Origin: Cymbomonas tetramitiformis
Lineage: Eukaryota; Chlorophyta; Pyramimonadophyceae; Pyramimonadales; Pyramimonadaceae
Assembly (NCBI GenBank): GCA_001247695.2
Contig: LGRX02012564.1
Location: 1 to 64,000 of the forward strand
Length of the DNA stretch: 64,000 nt
Reading direction: 5' to 3'
A program made the translations under genes and the position numbers. Shown piece after piece: positions 53,226 through 62,304 of this stretch (position 1 is its first letter; the number at the start of each line of letters is the position of its first letter). The notes beneath the pieces were generated by a model. That model had not been told where the DNA came from. It was given only the letters and a program-made list of their open reading frames with translations, and made no database searches.

Positions 53226-53430
53226 ATCGGTTCGGACGATGAAGCGGACATCTTAAGCGGCTACTTTACGGTGCATATGGTGCTTCGGGAGGACGGAACC
53301 CCGCCGCCAAATCGGAGCGTTGTGCAAGGGGCCACGGATATGGCAGTGAGGGAGAACGCCATCAAGAGCAAGTTCGGCACAAGGGTGGACAAATCGAAGG
53401 CAACTATTCAGGACGTATGGTATCGGTTCC
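53226..53430 (+). CDS. Unrecognised exon-like fragment
   Basis: The plus frame reads KPGIGSDDEADILSGYFTVH, then MVLREDGTPPPNRSVVQG and MAVRENAIKSKFGTRVDKSK. It is GC-richer than its AT-rich surroundings, and coding character is lost after ATIQDVWYR. No start codon or splice site is secure. It could be an exon or a transposon remnant. Confidence 0.3.
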
Positions 53431-55140
53431 AAGTTTGCATATCGATATATATTTCGATATTCAAAATTGTAGACCGATAAAAGGCGATATCAAAACGTAT
53501 CGGTACTTCCAATTTATATCCGACTTTAGTTAGATAAACCGGTATATCTCGGGGTGGACAGCACACAACAGAATATTTAGGTTGACTTGTCATATATGGT
53601 TCGATAATGCATACGAAGATAGAGGTATATAGGCGGAACGAACCTATAACCCGAACCGTGAAACAGAATAATAGGTCTTTGATTTTGATTGTGTTTGGCA
53701 TGTAAATAGTTGGGGGAGCTTTACGCCTTTAGACCCCAGGAGCGATATAGGTGGGGAAAAGGCTTATATGTGTCGCTTTTGGGGCATTTTTTGAAGGTGG
53801 AAGGGGGGCTTTGGCGCCGACCAAAGGTGGGGAGGGGGCTAGATATAACACTTAAACAGAATACGGTGATAGGCTTTAGGCCAGCAGGCTTTAGGCTTTT
53901 CCCCAAATCCCTAATCTATTTACATGCCAGATTTTCACCCTATCGGCGATCGGATCACGGATGGCGTCGGTCCTACTGCGATTGCCTATTCAAAAGCGTA
54001 TGTATGGTTTAGGCGGGTGTACGCCTTATTACAATATATTGTACCCTTATCACCACAATTATGTGAGTGATGCCTTGCGGCGATATATAGCCCAAACTCA
54101 GTTGACCCAAGTTGACTTTGAGTAAATTTGGAAGTCCGAACGCCTCATATAACGGTCGATGCTCTGATTCGCCTTATCTTGAGCGAAAACACATGGCACC
54201 CATGACAGTCGGTAAATGACCATCTAGGAATCGGTTCTTCATGCCAAAAACGATTGTTTGTTCGCGCGAAAAATGGAACCGGACAGTGCGGCGGTCTCCG
54301 CACGCGGAGCGGTCCGACGTGGCAAGTGGAGGCGGCGGGCATCCAAATATTTGTTTTCAAGTGTTTCAAAAAACATTTTCTGGTCTGGACGTTCGCCCAC
54401 GACCTAGCAGCACCCTGTAAGAACGCGTATAAGGTGGACTAACGCGCAGGTATGAGCTATTTGCGTACTGCCCAGCTGTGTGAAACTAGGAGAAATCTAA
54501 GAATTGGAAACATAGAGTGGTCAAATGTTTTGCTGAGATTGTAGGTTACCCCTTTTAAAAAACTTTTGGTGTTCACGAATTTTAAGTTCGGGCTTGAGTT
54601 AATAGGAGTTTGACGCGTTCGTTGCTGACACGAGGGCCACCGCTTAAGTCCTAAAATTCCGCCCGCAGGCTGGAGCTGCTGCGGTGCACTCTGTGCTGCA
54701 TCGCATGTGCTCACACTTGGTCACAGCCTTTTTTTGCCTCACAGGAAGGTTTTTATCTTTTTACTTAAAGGGAGCAGCGCGTCCAGAGAGTGATTCTCTG
54801 GCGGGACTTGTGCGTCCTCGGGTCTAATCGCCCCTGCTCCCCCCTCTAACTCTGGCGTGTTTTGTTGTGTGCAGATCCGCTTGCAGAGTTAAAAAAAACT
54901 CCCGAAAAGGTATACCAAAGGTATATTTTTTCGCGGACTGTTTCGAACTGAAGAGCAGCTTTTTGTTTTTCAGTTAACGAAACCTGTTATTATTCGTTTT
55001 CCGGAGGTCAGAATTGTTGAGCGCGGCAGCGCCGAGAAAATAGTAATGAGACTGCAGCAGGCTCAGTGCAGCCTGCAAGCCTCATCTCTTTACCTTAGTT
55101 TAGTTTGCCTAAGGCACAGGCCTACTTGCGGGTGCATATC
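53431..55140. other. No recognised gene
   Basis: An AT-rich stretch at 53440-53600 holds tatcg/cgata motifs. No domain-bearing frame was found to 55140. Confidence 0.35.
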
Positions 55141-55164
55141 TTGGCACCATACTCCTGCTGGGAT

Positions 55165-55550
55165 GAGTGGTATTTTGGGGGCTGCAGTCTGAGTATTGGG
55201 CGAACGCCACTCAGCTTGGGTTTAATTCCCAACAGTCCCGGGAGGGGGGGGGTGTGGATACAAGTTTCGCTGCTGAACAGGAAACTATTCCCCTTTTGCG
55301 GAAGGATTTGAGACCGTCTAGTATTACATAATAGAAGGGAACACACCATCCCGTTTGCTGCACTTTTGATAGGGAAACAAGATACAACCCTGACTGCGAT
55401 TCAACACGCAGTGAGGGAACGATGCGCTTGGAACGGTGTGCCAAAACAGAGTGATATTTTTCGGGACTGTAGTCTGAGTATTGGGGCTCACCCCGCTCAG
55501 CTTGGGTTTAATTCCCAACAGTTCCTGGGGGGTGGGGGGGTAGCCAGAAC
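55165..55550 (+). repeat. Two copies of a tRNA-like folded motif (SINE-like)
   Basis: Copy 1 is at about 55175-55245 and copy 2 at about 55460-55530. Both contain GTCTGAGTATTGGG, then CTCAGCTTGGGTTTAATTCC and CAACAGT. TTGGG-TTTAATT-CCCAA is a perfect 5-bp/7-nt T-arm and matches a pol III B box (GGTTCRANNCC) with one mismatch. Copy 2 pairs GGGG(CTCA)CCCC where copy 1 pairs GGC(GAAC)GCC inside a CTGAG/CTCAG stem, so pairing is kept while sequence changes. A G-run follows each copy. No complete canonical tRNA is formed because the D-arm is missing. Confidence 0.5.
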
Positions 55551-56326
55551 CGACGGCGACCGTACGCGCCGTCGATTCCACAGCCAACAGCACCGAGATG
55601 CCCCGTTGAAGCACTTATTAAATAGATAGATAGTCACGCACATAGCCTGTGTATTTTGTGTGGCGTTCCCTTTGTGTTTGAGGGAGGCACTATCAAGTGC
55701 ATAGGAAAGGTCCGAGCATCCGTTGCATGGGTTGCTGCTGTTCACTGTATGCCTGAAAACGGTTGGGATCATCGGCATCCAGTTGTGTGAGGCTGCCGTA
55801 TGTTTGAGAGCTCAAAAAGCATAGAAACTAGTTGTATTATATGCACTCTTGTTGTAGAACTAGGCTTGGATAGGTTACCTTGTTGGTATTATTATTATCA
55901 TTTTCATTCTTGGCGCGTTTTCGCGAATAACGTATCTTGTGAACCAATTTGAGGTTTCAACACTCCTAAGACTATTTGTCACACCTACAACTTTTGTATG
56001 TACATATATAATAACGTTAGCACTCACATAGCACCAATTTTCACACTTCCAACAAGTGCAGGTTGCCAACACGCTCAAACCCTAAGTCATACGTCCTACA
56101 CCCCCCTCACTTTTCTGTCTGCTGCACAACAAATGCATTCGCATGAGCCAAAATGGACGTCACCATCGTTTTTGGCAACATCGAAATAGGTAATATTGCT
56201 ATTAGCATTGTTGGCATACATTGGATAATTCTCCGAATAAAACCCAAACCCCTAGATGGTCATTTCGACCCCCCCCTGGGTGCCATGTGAAACGGTGGAA
56301 ACCGCAGTGTTGTAAATCGTAGCAGG

Positions 56327-56437
56327 TCATGGAGACAGTGACTTTAGCCCCCCCACTGTAAGGGGGTGGCAGTCCCGTCTGCCTGTGTCACCCCTCGACC
56401 CGCGGTGCCGTCTATATATATCTCACTGTTTCCATCA
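56327..56437 (+). repeat. E4 5' LTR (internally deleted)
   Basis: Matches both ends of the 264-bp 3' LTR but lacks the middle. TATATATA at the deletion point occurs in the intact copy too, so slippage between TA runs is a likely cause. Confidence 0.85.
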
Positions 56438-56679
56438 GGTTATCGGTTCACCACTTAGTGGGTGTTTCGATTTTCACTGCTCTAAGATCCCGCGGAACAA
56501 GCGGCCGCTTGCAGCAAATCCAGCTGCTTGCACAAGCTGCGCGCATTGCCAGCTTATTCACCACCAGCCGCGTGTTTTTTACGGCACCGGCCCTTTTCCT
56601 CGAGCGGAACCAGCTCCCGGAATTCGTGCGGCATTCGCACAACCGACCGACCAACATTCCACGTTACGTTCTTCCAGAC

Positions 56680-56970
56680 ATGAGCGCGGAACGCATCTCC
56701 CTCGGCAGCCGCCTTCGTGCTGCGAGGGGATCACCTGGAGGGCATTCCTCCGCCAGCCCCAACTCATCGGCTAGCCCTGACCGTGGCGGCTCCGCGGACC
56801 CGATTGTGCGCATGTCACAGTTGACCGCCAAGCCGACCCCAGTCTCTCGGGCGGCCACCTCTGCTGAGTTCCACGCTGACCCCACGGTTTGGGTGTCCAC
56901 GCCTGTGAGACCCTCCCAGCGTACGGAATTCGCGGACAAAATCGACTACGCCTTCTCCTACGGCGAGGAG
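56680..56970 (+). CDS. E4 Gag-like protein, part 1 (before E3 insertion)
   Basis: ATG 56680 opens MSAERISLGSRLRAARGSPG, then a Ser/Pro-rich segment and RTEFADKIDYAFSYGEE. The frame is cut by the E3 LTR at 56971. With one AGGAG removed it continues in frame at 60543 as LAKLLRTHGF. The upstream frame is open to 56458 without a convincing earlier start. Confidence 0.65.
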
Positions 56971-57228
56971 TGCTGAAATCTGTATAGGCAGCCCTGACCG
57001 GGAGTCCCGGTGCAGGCCCCTATGACAGATTCCTAGGTAGCCAACACTGGACCGTGACTGATCCGTAAGCCTGTGCTGTGACACACGAGTGTCACAGGTA
57101 GCTAGACTCGAGACCGTTCCGACTCCGTGACCGTTCCGGGTATATCTAGCTTAGGGTTTATTTCTTATACGAGTTTATCTATATTGGTTCACTGACTGTC
57201 TGATATCTTGAACCGGGATATTCCAGTA
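56971..57228 (+). repeat. E3 5' LTR
   Basis: Differs from the 3' LTR by several single-base changes and indels (cacacgagtg/cacaccgagtg, ttatacgag/ttatcagag), more divergence than between the LTRs of E2 or E6. Confidence 0.88.
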
Positions 57229-57624
57229 GGTCGTGGACCCATTCCACGCTATATTCCACAGCTAGTTTGGCCATGATTGGCTAAAGCAGCCGCTTGGAGA
57301 GGTGGTGCGCGACGGCGCGTTTGGGGACTCACGGGAATTTTGAGATGAGCTGTTTGCGGTGAGCGTCTTTGAGCCGCAGCTATGGGGATTCGACCTGGAC
57401 CGGGCCTAGTCGACGCAATGTTCATTTACGGTATTACGCTTGCCCTGATCCCGCTTGCTTCCGATTTTTGGGCTGGTGGCTCGAGCACCTTCGACCTCGA
57501 CGACGTCTTCCAGTGCCCCTCGCTCGCATGGCTCTACCGCTCCTTCCGTGACTGTGACGTCGCATCTTCCCAACATTACCCGAACGCGCCCCGGCGTACC
57601 ACCTCCCATCAGGCTTTCAGAATT

Positions 57625-60051
57625 ATGGGTGTATCCACTAGAGCAAAACGGTCCCTCACGAGGGACTCCGACATCGACGCCTCGCTGAGGCTCACTGACG
57701 CGGTTCGCAACACACCGACGGCCAAATCACCGGCTATTACGAACCCCGACCCTACTTCCAACACCGACGCCGACGTTGCGACGAGGAAGTATCTACAGGA
57801 GCAGTCCAAGCTTGTGGACGAGGTCTACAAGGGGCGGCTCCATCGGACATGGGCCAAGGGTGTCCGCGAGGATATCCTTGGCGACAAGAAGCATTATTTC
57901 AGCGGCACTTCTGACGCGGGTCTCCTCTCCGATGTGGTGGTTCAGCTGCGTACGGAGTTTGAGTCCGCTGGGCTGGACCTGGTCTCGTTCGACCTTGACG
58001 ACCCCCAGGCTCTGGTGGTGGGCAAGGTGAACGCCCTGCTGTACGACGTGCTCGGGCTTATCATCGAAAAGCACAGCAACGCCCACGTCTGGCTTACGGG
58101 TACGGACGCGTCTGCCGACCGAGATGGACGGCGTGCGCTGGTGGACATCGTGAAGCGCAGCGTACCAGTGGCGTTGCGGGAGTCCTTCCAGCAGGAGCAT
58201 GCCGCGCTTACTTATCCCGCAAACGTTGACCCGCAGCCGATTTTGGCTCGGGAACAACGTTTGGTGCGGGATAACAAGGCCGCCGACTGGACCCCCACCG
58301 AGGCCACCAGGAAGCTCAGCCTCTACAGCCGGCTTGACCCGGTGTTCTACGCCGCGGTCAAGGTGCGTTACCCCATGGTGGCCGATCTCGCGGCGGTTTC
58401 CCTCGGTGCTCTGCGCTCTCTGGTTGTGGAGATTTATCAGGCGTGGGCGCAGACGGACGTTGGGAAGGCCGTCGTGGCCAAGCCCGCAGGTGGTGGCGCG
58501 TCGGCTCTGCTCACCAGCAGCGAGCACCAGGTACTATTGGACAAGATCAAGGAGTTGACCGAGCTGGTGCGGCGGCAGTGCGGGGCGGCTCCGCCGGTGG
58601 TGCAGCAGCAGCGGGATCCGCCGCAACGGCAGCACGGGCAGCGCCGGCAGCAGCAGCGCGGGCAGTCACCGCGGGGCTTCCGCATGGGGGTCCAATCCCC
58701 ACCGGCGGTGGGCTACGATCGTGACGAGCAGCGGGCTAAGCCGCTGTGTACCCGCTGCAAGAAGACTGGTAAGGACCTTTATCATTTCTACCGCGACTGC
58801 CCGCTTGGCGGTCGCCAACATTCCCCCACCTCGGCCGCGGCTTTCTGTATCCCCATCGACGACGAGGATGCGGAGGGCGTGCATGCCCTCGCCATGTGTG
58901 TTGTCTTTCAGGAGGCGGCGGATGATGGAGCTGAGGCCTTTGCCCGCGCGGCGACGGTGTACGGTCCGCCAGCGGTGCTGTGCGGGGGCGTTGTGGGAGG
59001 CATCGACGTGTCGGCCTACGGCTTCTCCGTTGACGCGGTGACACCGGTGGCGGAGACGTCCGGTGACGACATCCTGCAGCGGCTGGACGACCTCGCGGCG
59101 GAGGTCAACGCGGCGGTGGAGCCTAAGGTACATTACACTCACGCCTCTTTCCCGCCGCCTGCGGGCATTGCGACGCAGGCTTCGGCTCTGGTGTGTGACG
59201 CTGCGAGCGCAGGTATCACACCGGAGGAGCAGGTTCCGGCAGGTGGTGCGGCGGCATCGGCATCCGCCGTGCCGGCCCCTGCTATGCCTGTCTTGGAGAA
59301 TGAGCAAGAGCTCCTGGAGCTCTACGGCTACGGCCCGCCCGTGTCCCTTCAATCGACGCGGGTGACCACCACGGAGAAGTCCGGCGGTGAATTCGCGGGG
59401 GTTGTGGAAACTGCCAACCACTCCGCGGTTGCGCCGGTTGACTTGACCGGCTACGACACCGACGACTACGAGGATTTTGCAGACGGCAGCTTCGCCGTCA
59501 AGCCGCGGGCTCCGGCCATCTCGGCTAATCATGCGTCGGAGCCCGCAGCCCACGTGACTGAGTCTGGTGGTGCTTCCCGCACCTACGGATGTGGCAAGCC
59601 GCCATGGGGCTTCCCCGCACACGCGGGCCCGTGGGGTTTTCCTTACTTTGTCTCCCTCATTCTTTTCATCTCGATCATGGGTGTGGGGGCAGCCGCCTAC
59701 ACGGCGGCCAATGACATCGACTCTCTGTACAGGTATCGGGTCAAGCTGCACCGCAGCCTGTGCTGTGCAGGGGAGACTTATGCATCTACCCCGGTATATC
59801 CGAGCTGGACCCCGTCACTCTGGATGCAGTACTGCACTCCCTGGGTGCTGCGACGGTGGTTCACCGGCCGCCTGACCCACTGGAGAGCGGTGCTGCAAGC
59901 TACTACCGTGGACATTGTGGTGGCGGTGCCGCTCTGGACTTTGACCCCGAGTAGCTTTACTTCTGGCTCTGGCAGTACGCCACTCTGGTGGTGTGCTGAG
60001 ATGTGCTTTGACCTCGACATGGTCTTCAATTTGGTTTATGCTTTACTTTGA
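57625..60051 (+). CDS. E3 Gag-like protein with CCHC knuckle and C-terminal membrane segment
   Basis: ATG 57625 (MGVSTRAKRSLTRDSD) opens an uninterrupted frame of about 808 codons. The capsid-like region has DGRRALVDIVKRSVP, VDPQPILAREQRLVRDNKA and LDPVFYAAVKVRYP. A Gln/Arg-rich stretch leads to the zinc knuckle CTRCKKTGKDLYHFYRDCP (C-x2-C-x8-H-x4-C). A long acidic/Ala-rich linker follows, then GGASRTYGCGKPPWG and a membrane helix FPYFVSLILFISIMGVGAAAY (about 59636-59695). After the helix the more protein-like continuation is in the -1 frame (CRGDLCIYPGISELDPVTLD, then ALDFDPE and stop at 59952-59954). The last about 90 codons of this frame may therefore be unused. No enzyme domain is present. 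Confidence 0.7.
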   Translation: MGVSTRAKRSLTRDSDIDASLRLTDAVRNTPTAKSPAITNPDPTSNTDADVATRKYLQEQSKLVDEVYKGRLHRTWAKGVREDILGDKKHYFSGTSDAGLLSDVVVQLRTEFESAGLDLVSFDLDDPQALVVGKVNALLYDVLGLIIEKHSNAHVWLTGTDASADRDGRRALVDIVKRSVPVALRESFQQEHAALTYPANVDPQPILAREQRLVRDNKAADWTPTEATRKLSLYSRLDPVFYAAVKVRYPMVADLAAVSLGALRSLVVEIYQAWAQTDVGKAVVAKPAGGGASALLTSSEHQVLLDKIKELTELVRRQCGAAPPVVQQQRDPPQRQHGQRRQQQRGQSPRGFRMGVQSPPAVGYDRDEQRAKPLCTRCKKTGKDLYHFYRDCPLGGRQHSPTSAAAFCIPIDDEDAEGVHALAMCVVFQEAADDGAEAFARAATVYGPPAVLCGGVVGGIDVSAYGFSVDAVTPVAETSGDDILQRLDDLAAEVNAAVEPKVHYTHASFPPPAGIATQASALVCDAASAGITPEEQVPAGGAAASASAVPAPAMPVLENEQELLELYGYGPPVSLQSTRVTTTEKSGGEFAGVVETANHSAVAPVDLTGYDTDDYEDFADGSFAVKPRAPAISANHASEPAAHVTESGGASRTYGCGKPPWGFPAHAGPWGFPYFVSLILFISIMGVGAAAYTAANDIDSLYRYRVKLHRSLCCAGETYASTPVYPSWTPSLWMQYCTPWVLRRWFTGRLTHWRAVLQATTVDIVVAVPLWTLTPSSFTSGSGSTPLWWCAEMCFDLDMVFNLVYALL
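59745..59954 (+). CDS. E3 alternative C-terminal tail in the -1 frame
   Basis: The frame contains LCRGDLCIYPGISELDPVTL, AVLHSLGAATVVHRPPDP and SYYRGHCGGGAALDFDPE. It starts right after the membrane segment of the main frame. In E2 the corresponding tail (CYVDCLGSPDYGNINDCIAS, about 12342) is also in the -1 frame relative to its membrane segment. A shared frameshift site, or parallel sequence errors, could explain this. No classical slippery heptamer was spotted. Confidence 0.35.
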   Translation, partial: AAPQPVLCRGDLCIYPGISELDPVTLDAVLHSLGAATVVHRPPDPLESGAASYYRGHCGGGAALDFDPE

Positions 60052-60277
60052 CATCTACAATCTTCAATCTGGTTTGCTGCCACAGTGCCTTTCAGTAGTT
60101 TAGCAGGACCTGAGTACCTGTATATTTCTGCACTTGTGCCGGCTAGAGGGTTTCAATTTGTGTATCAGAATGGCACAGTTGAATTAGCAGTTAGGTTTGT
60201 CGCCCTAGCTCCTACCCTAACTTATCTTGACTTTTCTGACTTACCTGTCAGTCACCACCCACAGTGCTGGGGTGGTG

Positions 60278-60537
60278 TGCTGAAATCTGTATAGGCAGCC
60301 CTGACCGGGAGTCCCGGTGCAGGCCCCTATGACAAATTCCTAGGTAGCCAACACTGGACCTGTGACTGATCCGTAAGCCCGTGCTGTGACACACCGAGTG
60401 TCACAGGTAGCTAGACTCGAGACCGTTCCGACTCCGTGACCGTTCCGGGTATATCTAGCTTAGGGTTTATTTCTTATCAGAGTTTATCTATATTGGTTCA
60501 CTGACTGTCTGATATCTTGAACCGGGATATTCCAGTA
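60278..60537 (+). repeat. E3 3' LTR
   Basis: A copy of 56971-57228, preceded by GGTGGTG at 60271-60277 and followed by the AGGAG duplication. Confidence 0.88.
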
Positions 60538-60542
60538 AGGAG

Positions 60543-61865
60543 TTGGCCAAGCTTCTACGGACCCATGGCTTCAAAAGCTCCGTTGGCCTTACTCTGGATG
60601 GACCCGATGCTGAGTCCGACTTCGCGGTCTTGCTCGCCAACATGAATCATGTTTTTGGGCCTATTTCCCGTGACGACGTCGCCAAACTTCTGGATCTGGA
60701 CAACGAGTACGCGGACTACCACATCGTCCTCAACGAGCTCATGTACGCCGTCCTCCCTACGGTTCTTCGCTCCACCGCCCTCACCCTGTATGAGGAGTCC
60801 GTGGAGTTCCATCCCCGCGATGGCCGCTGCGCATTGCAGCGCCTTCGTTTCCATGTGGAGGGCATCGGAGATCCCGACGAGCATCGCTTCTGGGTCCGCC
60901 TTAGGGCGACCATTCTCGACGAGACCGTCGACCCCGCGCCGCAACTTGCTGCTTTCCGCACGCTGGCCGACAAGAACAAGAAGGTGAACCCGCAGTACAG
61001 CGACGCCAACATGGTCTCCGACCTCTACAGTGTCCTTCGTGCCTCTGCGGCCGTCTCCCCCCACGTCGCTCCACTTTATCTGGTGGTGTTACGCGACCTT
61101 GGGGCCAACGTCCCCTTCACCTTCGCCGCCCTCACCTTACGCATCTCCAAGGTCTTCCGCGACGAGTTCCCCTTGGCCCGCCTCTCCGCGCCTTCCCCTC
61201 CGACATCTGGTGGTGCTGGGCGCGGTGGTGCTGGCGGCGGTGGTGGCAAGGGCGGTGCCGGCGGTGGTGGCAGTGGCAAGCCCACCGTCGGCTCCATGCA
61301 TTCTCTCGGCTGGAAGAAGATGGCGCCCCCCGTCGGTGAGTGGAAGCCCGTGAAGAATGCCCGCTACCTGCAGTGGGAAGGCACCGGCCTCGTGTGTGTC
61401 ACCTGCTTCCGCCTGTGGGCGGTGACCACGGGCCACCTTGACACCGAGGGTGTGTGCCCCTACTCTTGTGCGGCATCCTTCGCTCCGGGGCGGGCGCCCG
61501 CGACCGCCCCCGCGGCGGCCCCTCCTCCTCCGATGTCGGCGTGGCCGCCTGCGCCACCGCCGGCACCTCGTGCCAACTCTTTGCAGGCATTGGAGCCCCC
61601 GCCACTGGACGACCCCGCTCAGCAGGGTGCGGCAGCCATGTCCGTCCGATTCACGGGCGTGGGCCTCTGCGATGGGCAAACCGACGAGGTGGAGCCTGAT
61701 GAGGCACCGCCGGCTTTCCATGCTGTCCGCGATGACGACGACGAGACGGATTGGCCGGCTTTCCGCTCATCCCCTGTGTGGCTACCATCTTTCTCCGGTG
61801 GCACGTCTGCAACGGTGTCGATCACCGACGTTACACCGTCCGGTGCATCGGCAGAGAAACCTTAG
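60543..61865 (+). CDS. E4 Gag-like protein, part 2 (after E3 insertion)
   Basis: Resumes the E4 gag frame: LAKLLRTHGFKSSVGLTLDG, then the capsid-like DGRCALQRLRFHVEG and VDPAPQLAAFRTLADKNKK, related to E2/E3. A Gly-rich linker, G(G/A)GGGKGGAGGGGSG, leads to a Cys/His cluster VCVTCFRLWAVTTGHLDTEG, then VCPYSC. This is a likely zinc knuckle variant (C-x2-C...H...C). A Pro-rich and acidic tail follows, with a stop at 61863-61865. Unlike E2 and E3, no membrane segment follows the knuckle. Confidence 0.68.
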   Translation: MAKLLRTHGFKSSVGLTLDGPDAESDFAVLLANMNHVFGPISRDDVAKLLDLDNEYADYHIVLNELMYAVLPTVLRSTALTLYEESVEFHPRDGRCALQRLRFHVEGIGDPDEHRFWVRLRATILDETVDPAPQLAAFRTLADKNKKVNPQYSDANMVSDLYSVLRASAAVSPHVAPLYLVVLRDLGANVPFTFAALTLRISKVFRDEFPLARLSAPSPPTSGGAGRGGAGGGGGKGGAGGGGSGKPTVGSMHSLGWKKMAPPVGEWKPVKNARYLQWEGTGLVCVTCFRLWAVTTGHLDTEGVCPYSCAASFAPGRAPATAPAAAPPPPMSAWPPAPPPAPRANSLQALEPPPLDDPAQQGAAAMSVRFTGVGLCDGQTDEVEPDEAPPAFHAVRDDDDETDWPAFRSSPVWLPSFSGGTSATVSITDVTPSGASAEKP

Positions 61866-62035
61866 AGCAACGAGACCCCTGCCCCTCATTCCTTCGTAGA
61901 GCCACTGTTCTAAGTCAGCTTCTTGGCATTCTTGTTAGCTGGACACTAAAGTCCCCTGGACTTATAACATTTGTATCTCTAGGGTTTAGGGTTGGGTGCT
62001 GCCTTGGCACCTCACCTCTTCGGGGTGAGGTGGTG

Positions 62036-62299
62036 TCATGGAGACAGTGACTTTAGCCCCCCCACTGTAAGGGGGTGGCAGTCCCGTCTGCCTGTGTCAC
62101 CCCTCGACCCGCGGTGCCGTCTTGCCTAGCACAGTCATGCTCAGCTCAGAGAATAAAACACTCTCAGTATATTATTCAATTATCTTCGCACTGTGAAACC
62201 CGAGGCACCCGCCTGACAGCTTGCTCTAGGTTTCTGTGATATATATATATCCGCCCGACTCCGTCAATCATATATATATATATCTCACTGTTTCCATCA
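62036..62299 (+). repeat. E4 3' LTR
   Basis: The full-length 264-bp LTR, with two ATATATATAT tracts. It contains aataaa at 62152 (gagaataaaac), a possible polyadenylation signal. Confidence 0.88.
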
Positions 62300-62304
62300 G
62301 CAGG

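Larger units (their letters stand above)
56971..60537 (+). mobile_element. E3: gag-only LTR retrotransposon nested in E4
   Basis: About 258-bp LTRs (TGCTGAAATCTG...ATTCCAGTA), with target duplication AGGAG (56966-56970, 60538-60542). The leader after the 5' LTR has ggtcgtggacccattcc and ATGATTGGCTAAAGCAGCCG, the latter shared with E2. One long gag frame is present and there is no pol. A hairpin-like GTCACCACCCACAGTGCTGG, then GGTGGTG, abuts the 3' LTR. Confidence 0.9.
56327..62299 (+). mobile_element. E4: gag-only LTR retrotransposon interrupted by E3
   Basis: LTRs begin TCATGGAGACAG and end TTTCCATCA. The target duplication is GCAGG (56322-56326, 62300-62304). The 5' LTR is only 111 bp because about 150 bp present in the 3' LTR is missing between gccgtc and tatatatctc. 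The interior has a gag gene cut by E3 (56971-60537). The 3' LTR is preceded by a strong hairpin CACCTCACC-tcttc-GGGGTGAGGTGGTG. No pol genes are present. Confidence 0.88.
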
